DNA of 9,548 bases, from the NCBI GenBank assembly GCA_003554685.1, contig PWHA01000329.1, forward strand, positions 1 through 9,548, read 5' to 3'. The notes below the pieces were generated by a model. It was given only the letters and a program-made list of their open reading frames with translations, was not told where the DNA came from and did no database searches. Below are positions 1 to 6,356 of the stretch, piece by piece (positions within the stretch are counted from its first letter, which is position 1; the number at the start of each line of letters is the position of its first letter). The stretch comes from Halanaerobiaceae bacterium. Lineage in GTDB: Bacteria; Bacillota; Halanaerobiia; Halanaerobiales; Halarsenatibacteraceae. The position numbers and the translations under genes were made by a program.

Positions 1-1600
1 GCAGGGGCTGATGTTCTCTAATCCAGTCACAGAAAGCCTCGACCCCCAGTTCCTGAAAGAGATCCCTGCTGCCTTCAGGATGACCATCTTCGGTTTCAGG
101 TACCCGGGGCAGGTCAAAATCAGGCTTATTACCGCGGGTTTTGTTAACGATAATATCACCGAGATAATTCAATATTCCGGCCTCCAGATCAAATTCCCCC
201 ACATCCAGCATCAGCGAAGGATTTTTTCTTAAAAAACCGGTGGTGGCCTGGCCTGCAAGAAAATCAGGATGATTCAAAACGTTGATCAGAAAATCCCGGT
301 TGGTGGCAACTCCCCTGATTTTCATCTCTTCCAGGGAACGAACCGCCTTGCTGGCGGCATCCTGAAAGGTCCGGGACCAGGAGATCACCTTGACAATCAG
401 GCTGTCAAAATAGGGTGTGATTTCCGCTCCGGTAAAACCATTGCTGCCGTCCAGTCTGATTCCGTTGCCGGATCCGGTCCGGTAAAGATCTATCCGGCCG
501 GTATCGGGGCGGAAATTTTCCCGGGGGTCCTCGGTGGTTACCCGGGATTGAATGGAAAAGCCGTTCTGGTTGATACTTTCCTGGTCGGGAATGGCTATTT
601 CAGAGGAAGGCAGCTCATGACCGGCAGCAATCTTAATCTGGGCCTGAACAATATCCACCCCGGTTACCATCTCGGTCACCGTATGTTCGACCTGCAGTCG
701 GGGATTGACTTCAATAAAATAATAATTTTCCTCTTCATCGATGAGAAACTCAACCGTGCCAGCGCTCTGATAGCCCCCGCCTCTGAGAAGTTTCAGGGCA
801 TCCCGATGGAGTTTTTCTCTGACATTCCGGGAAACCGCAAAGGCCGGGGTGTATTCAATTAGCTTTTGATGGCGGCGCTGAATCGAACAGTCCCTTTCAT
901 AAAGATGGACAAAATTATCATAGCTGTCAGCCAGGATCTGAACCTCAACATGGCGGGGGTCGGCCAGATATTTTTCCAGAAAGAGATCTCCCTGGGAGAA
1001 GGCTCGATCAGCTTCCTCCCGGGCTTCGGAAAGAGCCCTATCAAGCTCCTTCTCATTCTCCACCACCCTCATGCCCCGGCCCCCGCCGCCGGCTGAGGCC
1101 TTGATGATAACCGGATAACCCTGCCGGTCAACAAATTCTCGAATCTCTCCGGGGTTGGCAACCGACCCTTTGGAGCCCGGGATAACCGGAATCCCCAGAT
1201 CCCGGGCCAGTTCTTTGCAGTGGATCTTATCCCCGTACCGGGCAAGCATATCGTGGTCAGGTCCAATGAAGGTCAGTCCGGCCTCCTGACACTGCCGGGC
1301 AAACTCAGCATTTTCCGAAAGGAAACCATAGCCGGGATGGATGGCATCAACACCCTTTTTCAGAGCCAGATCGATAATCTCATCCTTGGCCAGGTAGGAT
1401 TTCAGGGGCGTTTTCCCCCGGCCTATTTCATAGGCTTCGTCAGCCTTGGTGCGGAATAAAGCCGTCTTATCAGCATCATGATAAATCACCACCGATCTGA
1501 TTCCCAGCTCCCGACAGGCTCGAATAACTCTGATGGCCACCTCACCCCGGTTGGCAACCAGTATCCTTTTAAACTCCTTAATTTCTCTGCTTTTAACCAT
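1..1600 (-). CDS. pyc: Pyruvate carboxylase, N-terminal part (cut by window edge)
   Basis: Probable pyruvate carboxylase (EC 6.4.1.1), the cytoplasmic biotin enzyme that makes oxaloacetate from pyruvate, bicarbonate and ATP. Reading from ATG at 1600, the frame is open for 533 codons to the left edge. Residues 1-115 carry the biotin carboxylase N-domain (RILVANRGEVAIRV at 12-25; HPGYGFLSEN at 88-97). The ATP-grasp part has the glycine-rich loop GGGGRGM (171-177), ERDCSIQRRHQK (235-246) and the catalytic stretch EVNPRLQVEHTVTE (297-310). RVTTEDP (353-359) and FRPDTGRI (363-370) are typical of pyruvate carboxylase. The chain runs past the roughly 450 residues of a free AccC into a linker (NYLGDIIVN, then LGVEAFCDWI) resembling the lead-in to the carboxyltransferase domain, which favours Pyc over AccC. 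The usual (V/I)E-x-AP motif reads IEYTPAF (248-254), a mild oddity. An AGGGAG ribosome binding site lies about 11 bases before the ATG. The carboxyltransferase and biotinyl domains are not visible. Confidence 0.93.
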   Translation of the reverse strand, partial: MVKSREIKEFKRILVANRGEVAIRVIRACRELGIRSVVIYHDADKTALFRTKADEAYEIGRGKTPLKSYLAKDEIIDLALKKGVDAIHPGYGFLSENAEFARQCQEAGLTFIGPDHDMLARYGDKIHCKELARDLGIPVIPGSKGSVANPGEIREFVDRQGYPVIIKASAGGGGRGMRVVENEKELDRALSEAREEADRAFSQGDLFLEKYLADPRHVEVQILADSYDNFVHLYERDCSIQRRHQKLIEYTPAFAVSRNVREKLHRDALKLLRGGGYQSAGTVEFLIDEEENYYFIEVNPRLQVEHTVTEMVTGVDIVQAQIKIAAGHELPSSEIAIPDQESINQNGFSIQSRVTTEDPRENFRPDTGRIDLYRTGSGNGIRLDGSNGFTGAEITPYFDSLIVKVISWSRTFQDAASKAVRSLEEMKIRGVATNRDFLINVLNHPDFLAGQATTGFLRKNPSLMLDVGEFDLEAGILNYLGDIIVNKTRGNKPDFDLPRVPETEDGHPEGSRDLFQELGVEAFCDWIREHQPL

Positions 1601-1627
1601 TAAACTCTCTACTCCCTTCTGGTAATT

Positions 1628-1665
1628 AGTATAATAGATAAACAGCTATAATTAAATGCAATAAA
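1628..1665 (-). promoter_or_regulatory. Possible promoter of pyc
   Basis: On the minus strand a TATTAT/TATACT stretch (about 1628-1636) lies some 30 bases before the pyc start, with TTGCAT further upstream. The spacing from TTGCAT to either candidate -10 is longer than 17 bases, so this is only a weak match. The spacer has no obvious terminator between the rhomboid gene and pyc, so read-through from rhomboid is also possible. Confidence 0.25.
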
Positions 1666-1756
1666 AATAATACAGAATAAAAAATATAAAGAATGTATAC
1701 AGAAAATAATCAGAGCAAAAACGACAATTAAGGCCCTTCAATCAGCTTCAATTTAG

Positions 1757-2422
1757 TTAATAATACCGGAGTTCTTTTTTTAAAAATTTGCGGTAAAGCA
1801 GAGCTCCAAAAACAAAACCCCCGATATGGGCCCACCAGGCAATACCGCCAAAAGCACTTCCAAAAGCCAGAGCCATCGTTCCATAATAAACCTGAATTAG
1901 AAACCAGATCCCGATAAATATCAGGGCTGGCAGAGTAATGAGGTAAGGAAAGATAAAGATGGGAATGACAGTAAGCACCTTGGCCAGAGGAAAAAGAAAA
2001 ACATAGGCCGCCATCACCCCGGCCACAGCACCGGAAGCTCCAATGGTAGGCACCGGAGAAAACCTGTTGAAGGCCAGATGGATCAGGCCTGCTGCCAGAC
2101 CGCTTAACAGATAAAAAACAAGGAATTTAAGCTTTCCCATCCGGTCCTCAACATTATCCCCGAAAAGAGCCAGCATCCACATGTTGCCCAGGAGATGGCC
2201 CAGACCCCCGTGCAGAAACATGGAGGAAATAGGAGTAAATAAATTATCCAGGGGTTGAGAGACAAAATCCCGGGGAATCAGACCGAACTGATAGATGAAT
2301 TCATAGATTTCAGCCCGGCCCATCCGGGCCTGATTTAGATAAATAATAACATTAATTGCTATTATAAGACCTGTCATCAGAGGTTTTGTCCTGCGGGGAA
2401 TATTGTCTCTTAAAGGTAGCAT
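1757..2422 (-). CDS. Rhomboid family intramembrane serine protease
   Basis: A 221-residue polytopic membrane protein of the rhomboid (S54) family, which cleaves membrane-spanning substrates inside the bilayer. The catalytic serine is Ser130 in GASGA (128-132), at the start of a membrane helix. The paired histidine is His199 in WAHIGGFVFG (197-206). The L1 loop and second-helix motif HGGLGHLLGN (71-80) supplies the conserved His76 and Asn80 of the oxyanion region. There are about six or seven hydrophobic segments, no extra domain, and a short basic C-terminus, so this is a minimal bacterial rhomboid. The N-terminus, MLPLRDNIPRRTKP, is the usual start for Firmicute members. GGAAAGG lies about 9 bases before the ATG. 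It is followed by pyc on the same strand after 156 bases and is divergent from the DUF436 gene. Its substrate cannot be told from the sequence. Confidence 0.93.
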   Translation of the reverse strand: MLPLRDNIPRRTKPLMTGLIIAINVIIYLNQARMGRAEIYEFIYQFGLIPRDFVSQPLDNLFTPISSMFLHGGLGHLLGNMWMLALFGDNVEDRMGKLKFLVFYLLSGLAAGLIHLAFNRFSPVPTIGASGAVAGVMAAYVFLFPLAKVLTVIPIFIFPYLITLPALIFIGIWFLIQVYYGTMALAFGSAFGGIAWWAHIGGFVFGALLYRKFLKKELRYY

Positions 2423-2607
2423 ATCTTTTAGCCTTTCCTGTTGCCGATATTTTTACTCCATTATCCCAACTGCTTTTGAACCATATAAAATTTTAATCCT
2501 CGAACTCTTTTTACAACTACCCTTTACAAACATAGTTATTGAACACTATGCCCATTATACCCTGAGCCGCAAATTCCAGATTCAGTTAACAGTTATATCT
2601 ACAGGGT

Positions 2608-2639
2608 AGGGCAAAACAGGGCCAAAACAGGGCCAAAAT
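2608..2639. repeat. Three short tandem repeats (10-11 bases)
   Basis: Three consecutive units read AGGGCAAAAC (2608-2617), AGGGCCAAAAC (2618-2628) and AGGGCCAAAAT (2629-2639). The last two differ only at the final base and the first lacks one C. The unit length is near one helical turn. It could be replication slippage or tandem protein-binding sites; the sequence alone does not decide. Confidence 0.7.
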
Positions 2640-2688
2640 CAGATTGGTTATAGATTAAAACTGGAAATGAATGATTTTTTTAATCTCG

Positions 2689-2709
2689 TTGTGTTAAATA
2701 ATATCACAA
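2689..2709. promoter_or_regulatory. Imperfect 21-base dyad upstream of DUF436 gene
   Basis: The arms TTGTG-T-TA and TA-T-CACAA form a dyad around an AT-rich centre, about 90 bases before the DUF436 start. The outer TTGTG/CACAA halves resemble those of Rex or CRP-type operators, but the total length (21) does not match the Rex (18) or CRP (16-base core) layout. It is a candidate operator only. Confidence 0.3.
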
Positions 2710-2780
2710 AATAATGAGACAGCCAAACTAATGTGACAATTTTACTGGAAAAATCACAGAAATTAAGGTATGCTAAAAAT

Positions 2781-2790
2781 AGGGAGGTGA
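2781..2790 (+). promoter_or_regulatory. Ribosome binding site deciding the DUF436 gene start
   Basis: AGGGAGGTGA is a near-perfect complement to the 16S 3' end, 5 bases before ATG 2796. It selects 2796 over the upstream in-frame ATG at 2733, which has no such site. Confidence 0.9.
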
Positions 2791-2795
2791 GCCAG

Positions 2796-3344
2796 ATGAC
2801 AGATTTAGAGCAGGCCCGCCAGAATCTGGACCGGGCTTTAACTGATCTTCTGGAAGAAGCAAAATTAAACCCCGGTGATATTCTGGTCATCGGCTGCAGC
2901 ACCAGTGAAATCCAGGGTAAAAAAATTGGCAAGGCTTCCAGCAGCGAAATTGCCCGGGCCCTGTATCCGGTAATCAGCGAAAAACTTCAACAGCAAAAAA
3001 TTTATCCAGCCTTCCAGGGCTGCGAGCATATCAACCGGGCCCTGACCATTCCTGAAGAATGCCGGCAGCGCTATAATTTGAGTCCGGTTACGGTTATACC
3101 CCATCCCGAGGCAGGGGGAGCAATGGCTGCCACCGCCTATAAAAATATGGAAAACCCCTCGGTTGTTGAAAGCATTAAAGCCCAGGCCGGTATCGATATC
3201 GGGGACACCTTTATTGGAATGCATCTCCAGCCGGTTGCCGTACCGGTCAGATCAGAGGTCAAAAAAATTGGTGATGCTCATCTAACCATGGCCCGAACAA
3301 GGCCCAAATTAATCGGAGGCCGGAGAGCCCGCTATCCCGAATAG
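2796..3344 (+). CDS. ywlG: UPF0340/DUF436 family protein (YwlG-like)
   Basis: A 182-residue cytoplasmic protein of the UPF0340 family (DUF436, TIGR01440), named YwlG in Bacillus subtilis; its biochemical function is not established to my knowledge. Length matches the family. Family blocks visible are GCSTSEIQGKKIGK (33-46), FQGCEHINRAL (73-83), PHPEAGGAMA (102-111), DTFIGMHLQPVAVPVR (137-152) and IGDAHLTMARTRPKLIGG (158-175). There is no signal peptide or membrane segment. The conserved Cys34, Cys76, His78 and His103 could suggest a metal or thiol site, but that is inference. It is a single-gene unit: divergent from rhomboid, and convergent with the nucleotidase across a strong inverted repeat. 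Confidence 0.92.
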   Translation: MTDLEQARQNLDRALTDLLEEAKLNPGDILVIGCSTSEIQGKKIGKASSSEIARALYPVISEKLQQQKIYPAFQGCEHINRALTIPEECRQRYNLSPVTVIPHPEAGGAMAATAYKNMENPSVVESIKAQAGIDIGDTFIGMHLQPVAVPVRSEVKKIGDAHLTMARTRPKLIGGRRARYPE

Positions 3345-3469
3345 ATTATATAAGGCTTTTTTCTGGCATTAACAATTACAATCTCTAGCATTGGAGATTA
3401 CAAAATGAAATTTGAGAAATAAAAACAGGATATTTGCCCGGGGTTTAATTTCATCGAAATAGATAAACA

Positions 3470-3517
3470 AAACAGACAGCGGCAGATTGACCTGGCATCA
3501 TCGGCCGCTGTCTGTTT
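3470..3517. terminator. Bidirectional terminator between convergent genes
   Basis: A perfect 14-bp inverted repeat: AAACAGACAGCGGC (3470-3483) pairs with GCCGCTGTCTGTTT (3504-3517) around a 20-base loop. Read on the minus strand the stem ends in a TTTTGTTTATC tract, which suits termination of the nucleotidase gene, 57 bases downstream of its stop. On the plus strand the T tract is weaker (TTTGCTTTC). The position between convergent genes fits a shared terminator. A small 6-bp hairpin (3380-3399) lies between it and the DUF436 stop and lacks a T tract. Confidence 0.85.
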
Positions 3518-3573
3518 GCTTTCATATCATTCTATTTTGCCGGTTTTACTCTTTTAACAATCTGCAGGCAAAT

Positions 3574-5646
3574 TTATTCTATTATTGTGATTCTGTCCTC
3601 AGCCAGTTCTTCGCCAAATTCTTCCACCTCTTCAACATAGTCCAGCAGAATTTCCAGTTCGGTGCGGTCGGTGGTGTAGGAATCAATTACATCCACACCT
3701 TCACTGTAAAATTGATAGACATAACTGTTGAAACCTACAGTGTATTCTGCCTCAGGGTCAATCCTCTCGCCAGCAACATAGATGCGGGTTTCAACAGGAT
3801 CATCATCCTCCATAACAACTTCATAGGTCATACCGGAAACCTGGGTTGCCGGACCACCATACCATTGATTCTGATTGTGGAACATCTTTTCCAGACTATC
3901 GCCGGTAACGGTGGCTACTATTACATTGTTATCATAAGCGAAACTGCCATAGAGAGCAAATTCCAGAGCTTCCTGATAGACAGGTCCGGAATCCAGATCC
4001 ACACCGGAATTTAACTGGTCGGTAGGATAGGTGCCAAAATCTATGTCAAGGACATGTCTGACAGCATCAGCTTTCAGGTTGCCTGCCGAGACAGAGCCTC
4101 TATCCATGCCTTCGGTGGAAAGTCCAACTTCGGTGCGGCCGATTTCGGTGCCCTCACCCCCGGGTACCGAGGTAGTTGAGATCCGATCCTCCTCATTATA
4201 CCGGGCCAGTTCTTCTTCAGAGATTCTTTCAATAAAACCAATTATGGTGTCATTGTGACGGCGATAGGTGTTATAACCCTCATCCTGAGCGGTATATTCA
4301 TAGGTGTCAGCTACATAGCTGCTCAATACCATCTCATAAACTTCATCTTCATCCAGAGGGGTGCCATCGGGATAATAAAGATTGATATGATCAACCAGAC
4401 CTATTTCATTAACCGCCACTTCATAATGCAGGCCTCCAACATAGAGATCCACTGTGCTGCGTCTTTCATAGGAAAACTGAAGCAGAGAGCGGATATCATC
4501 AGCAGTCATCTGATAGACAACCAGCTCATTGCCAAAGGGTTCCAGCTCAAATATTGATCCCACGGTAATTTTCGGCTCCACCTGACTGACCCGGATTCCA
4601 CCGGCATTCTGCACGGCAAAGTCTGCATCGAGTTCGGTTAGAGCGGCATCGGTCATCAGACTGCCGAGAGCCATGTCTCCGGAAATGCTTTCCTCCAGAT
4701 GAGCCAGTTCCCGGGAGAAGATTTCATCGACCTGACCTTCATAATAATCTATCTCAGCCGTAACCTCGGGATCAGCTTCGGCAATATCATCAATAGCAAT
4801 CAGTTCTCCCCGGCGGGAAAGAACCTGACCATCGGCGCCAAGTTCAACCACTATTTTTCCGAGATAATTGGTATCAGCGCCGGACTGAGCGACCAGTACA
4901 TCGTTAACCAGGGGAGGATTTTCTACCACAGAATGAGAATGACCGCCAATTATGAGATCCAGCGAGCCCATCGCTTCAGCCAGATCCCGGTCCCAGCTGT
5001 GACCCAGATGAGTCAGACCGACAAAAATGCTGGCTTCGTCTCTAAGAAATTCATAATCCAGAGCAGTATCCACTGGATCAAAAAACTCTATCCCGTCAAG
5101 ATTGCCGGGGTGAGTGGAGGGTATACCGGCCTCTGTTACCTGAACCAGTCCCAGGAAGGCCACCGGAAAGCCTTTGTTTGTTTCCAGAATGGTATAAGGC
5201 TCGGGCTGTTCCAGATAGGGAGCATCTTCAGCATCAAAGTTTGCCAGTACCATAGGAAACTCCGCCTGTTCAATTCTGTCCTGAAGAATATCCTGACCAT
5301 AATCAAACTCGTGATTACCAATTACCATGGCATTATAACCTGCCAGGTTCATCAGTCCGACCATTGGCTTTCCTCTGAGGTTCTCATCATCAATGACATA
5401 CTCATCAACCACCGGGTTGCCACTGAAAGCATCTCCGCCGCTGACCAGAAATACCGTATCATAATCTACCTCGGCCTGCTGGCGGTACCAGGCGATCCTG
5501 TCAAAGTTTTCAATTACCCCGTGTTCATCATTAGTGTGAAGGAAAACAACTTCTTCCTCAACTTCAGCAGCCCCGAGTCCTGCAGAAGTAATGAGTAAAG
5601 CAGCAATCAGAAAAAGACCTACAAGTTTTACTTTTCTGTTTAACAA
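3574..5646 (-). CDS. Exported 5'-nucleotidase / metallophosphatase with duplicated C-domain
   Basis: An exported bifunctional metallophosphatase/5'-nucleotidase (UshA/YfkN-like) of 690 residues, expected to dephosphorylate extracytoplasmic nucleotides for salvage. I choose TTG 5646: AAAGGGGG sits 8 bases before it and it yields a compact signal peptide (MLNRKVK, hydrophobic core, cleavage near GLGAAE). The upstream ATG 5688 adds 14 polar residues and has no ribosome binding site. Metal ligands are all present: HTNDEHG (37-43), GGD (70-72), GNHEFDYG (110-117), THLGH (212-216) and GGHSHS (234-239). The C-terminal nucleotide-binding domain has NAGGIR (347-352) and PFGNE (370-374). A second, degenerate copy follows: IGRTEVGLS (502-510), GNLKADAV (522-529), TGDSLEKM (581-588), QVSGMTYEV (602-610). 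It has LNSGVDLDSG where NAGGIR would be expected. The protein is very rich in Asp and Glu, as in halophile surface proteins. No cell-wall anchor is seen. Confidence 0.92.
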   Translation of the reverse strand: MLNRKVKLVGLFLIAALLITSAGLGAAEVEEEVVFLHTNDEHGVIENFDRIAWYRQQAEVDYDTVFLVSGGDAFSGNPVVDEYVIDDENLRGKPMVGLMNLAGYNAMVIGNHEFDYGQDILQDRIEQAEFPMVLANFDAEDAPYLEQPEPYTILETNKGFPVAFLGLVQVTEAGIPSTHPGNLDGIEFFDPVDTALDYEFLRDEASIFVGLTHLGHSWDRDLAEAMGSLDLIIGGHSHSVVENPPLVNDVLVAQSGADTNYLGKIVVELGADGQVLSRRGELIAIDDIAEADPEVTAEIDYYEGQVDEIFSRELAHLEESISGDMALGSLMTDAALTELDADFAVQNAGGIRVSQVEPKITVGSIFELEPFGNELVVYQMTADDIRSLLQFSYERRSTVDLYVGGLHYEVAVNEIGLVDHINLYYPDGTPLDEDEVYEMVLSSYVADTYEYTAQDEGYNTYRRHNDTIIGFIERISEEELARYNEEDRISTTSVPGGEGTEIGRTEVGLSTEGMDRGSVSAGNLKADAVRHVLDIDFGTYPTDQLNSGVDLDSGPVYQEALEFALYGSFAYDNNVIVATVTGDSLEKMFHNQNQWYGGPATQVSGMTYEVVMEDDDPVETRIYVAGERIDPEAEYTVGFNSYVYQFYSEGVDVIDSYTTDRTELEILLDYVEEVEEFGEELAEDRITIIE

Positions 5647-5654
5647 TTTCTCAT

Positions 5655-5662
5655 CCCCCTTT
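5655..5662 (-). promoter_or_regulatory. Ribosome binding site supporting a TTG start
   Basis: AAAGGGGG on the minus strand, followed 8 bases later by TTG at 5646. It lies inside the reading frame of the longer ATG-5688 version, whose own upstream sequence is AT-rich with no purine motif. This is the main argument for the shorter start. Confidence 0.7.
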
Positions 5663-5849
5663 AATTTTTTGTTGGAAGTTTTAGACATAGATGTTGTTGA
5701 TTTAAATTTTGGTGTTATTTAGATTTAGATCTTGATATTTTAGTCCAACTGTTATTGATCTTCTTATTGATATTTTGCTTCTGTTAAAAATTTGAAGATA
5801 AAGATGATCAAGAAATAAAGATATTCAAAGATTAATCTGTAATCTGAAA

Positions 5850-6050
5850 TTATTCTGCTTCCTCAATCCAGAAAGCAGAATCCGGCCGCAAACTGCCTTG
5901 CAACAGCTGCTGATTGCCATACTGATCTATAACTTTTTTCTCTCCCCTGACCACCTCCCGATAGATTTTTTTGGAATAACACCGCAGGGCATTTTCCAGT
6001 TTAGCCCCCTGAAAAACTTCAATTTCATTGTCATTTATATAAACTTTCAT
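5850..6050 (-). CDS. Small unrecognised protein, beta-grasp-like
   Basis: A 66-residue cytoplasmic protein that I cannot assign to a named family. A strong AGGGAGG site lies 6 bases before the ATG, so it is very likely expressed. The pattern is two short predicted strands (MKVYIND, EIEVFQG), one amphipathic helix (about residues 17-35, KLENALRCYSKKIYREVVRG), then further strands ending in a turn (SLRPDSAFWIEE). This order resembles ThiS/MoaD/ubiquitin-like beta-grasp folds, but there is no C-terminal Gly-Gly, so sulfur-carrier chemistry is not supported. One cysteine (Cys24) is present. It lies upstream of the nucleotidase gene on the same strand, about 200 bases from its start, and divergent from the rnfD-like gene. 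Co-transcription with the nucleotidase is possible but not shown. Confidence 0.7.
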   Translation of the reverse strand: MKVYINDNEIEVFQGAKLENALRCYSKKIYREVVRGEKKVIDQYGNQQLLQGSLRPDSAFWIEEAE

Positions 6051-6107
6051 AGGCTTCCTCCCTGACTAAAAGCGGTTTTTCATAGATCTTTTGACATTGC
6101 CCTAAAA

Positions 6108-6140
6108 GCTAACAGGACAGCAGAAAATATTTGCTAACAG
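6108..6140. repeat. GCTAACAG direct repeat in divergent promoter region
   Basis: GCTAACAG occurs at 6108-6115 and again at 6133-6140, 25 bases apart, and each copy is followed within 20 bases by ACAGCAG. The pair sits between the divergent small gene and the rnfD-like gene, so it could be tandem regulator sites; chance cannot be excluded. Confidence 0.4.
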
Positions 6141-6269
6141 TCCAATTTTACAGCAGTCTATTTTTAACTGCATATAAACAATTCAAGATTGAAGCTGTTT
6201 TCCCTGCTGAAATTAGGTGACAATTTTACTCGTTAAGTTTAAATTCTGGCAAAAAACCAACAAGATTAG

Positions 6270-6298
6270 TTAACAATTATTCAGTTTTATGATATTAT
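6270..6298 (+). promoter_or_regulatory. Sigma-A-type promoter of the rnfD-like gene
   Basis: The -35 is TTAACA (6270-6275, one mismatch to TTGACA), with a 17-base spacer and -10 TATTAT (6293-6298). The predicted transcript start is near 6305. This gives a leader of about 50 bases to ATG 6357 and leaves ATG 6306 with essentially no leader, which independently supports the 6357 start. Confidence 0.7.
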
Positions 6299-6343
6299 AA
6301 ATAACATGCAGGAAATAATGTCAAAAGAATACAGCAAAAAACT

Positions 6344-6349
6344 GGAGGT
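6344..6349 (+). promoter_or_regulatory. Ribosome binding site deciding the rnfD-like start
   Basis: GGAGGT lies 7 to 8 bases before ATG 6357. The in-frame upstream ATGs at 6306 and 6318 have no comparable site at proper spacing. Confidence 0.8.
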
Positions 6350-6356
6350 ATCTTTT

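Larger units (their letters stand above)
2423..2795. other. AT-rich divergent intergenic region
   Basis: This 373-base spacer separates the divergent rhomboid and DUF436 genes, so both promoters should lie here. I see no convincing gene. An in-frame ATG at 2733 would extend the DUF436 protein by 21 residues, but it lacks a ribosome binding site. The spacer holds a small tandem repeat (2608-2639), an AT-rich 9-bp inverted repeat (AGATTAAAA at 2652-2660, TTTTAATCT at 2678-2686), an imperfect dyad (2689-2709) and one copy of a 14-base sequence that recurs at 6217. No clear sigma-A promoter stands out. Confidence 0.6.

Noticed and set aside
269..862. Long plus-strand open frame of 197 codons
   Set aside because: It lies antisense to the biotin carboxylase domain, whose minus-strand translation matches family motifs throughout. 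There is no ribosome binding site or family signal on the plus strand.
2689..2709. Rex or CRP operator assignment for the TTGTG/CACAA dyad
   Set aside because: The arm sequence is suggestive, but the overall length does not match either consensus; it is kept only as an unassigned dyad.
2733..2795. 21-residue N-terminal extension of the DUF436 protein
   Set aside because: The near-perfect ribosome binding site at 2781-2790 points to ATG 2796, and the extension is not part of the family length.
4699..5598. Plus-strand open frame of 299 codons inside the nucleotidase gene
   Set aside because: It is antisense to a clearly recognised metallophosphatase domain; the open frame is a by-product of that gene's codon use.
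6306..6356. 17-residue N-terminal extension of the rnfD-like protein
   Set aside because: The predicted transcript start is at about 6305 and there is no ribosome binding site for ATG 6306; GGAGGT precedes ATG 6357.
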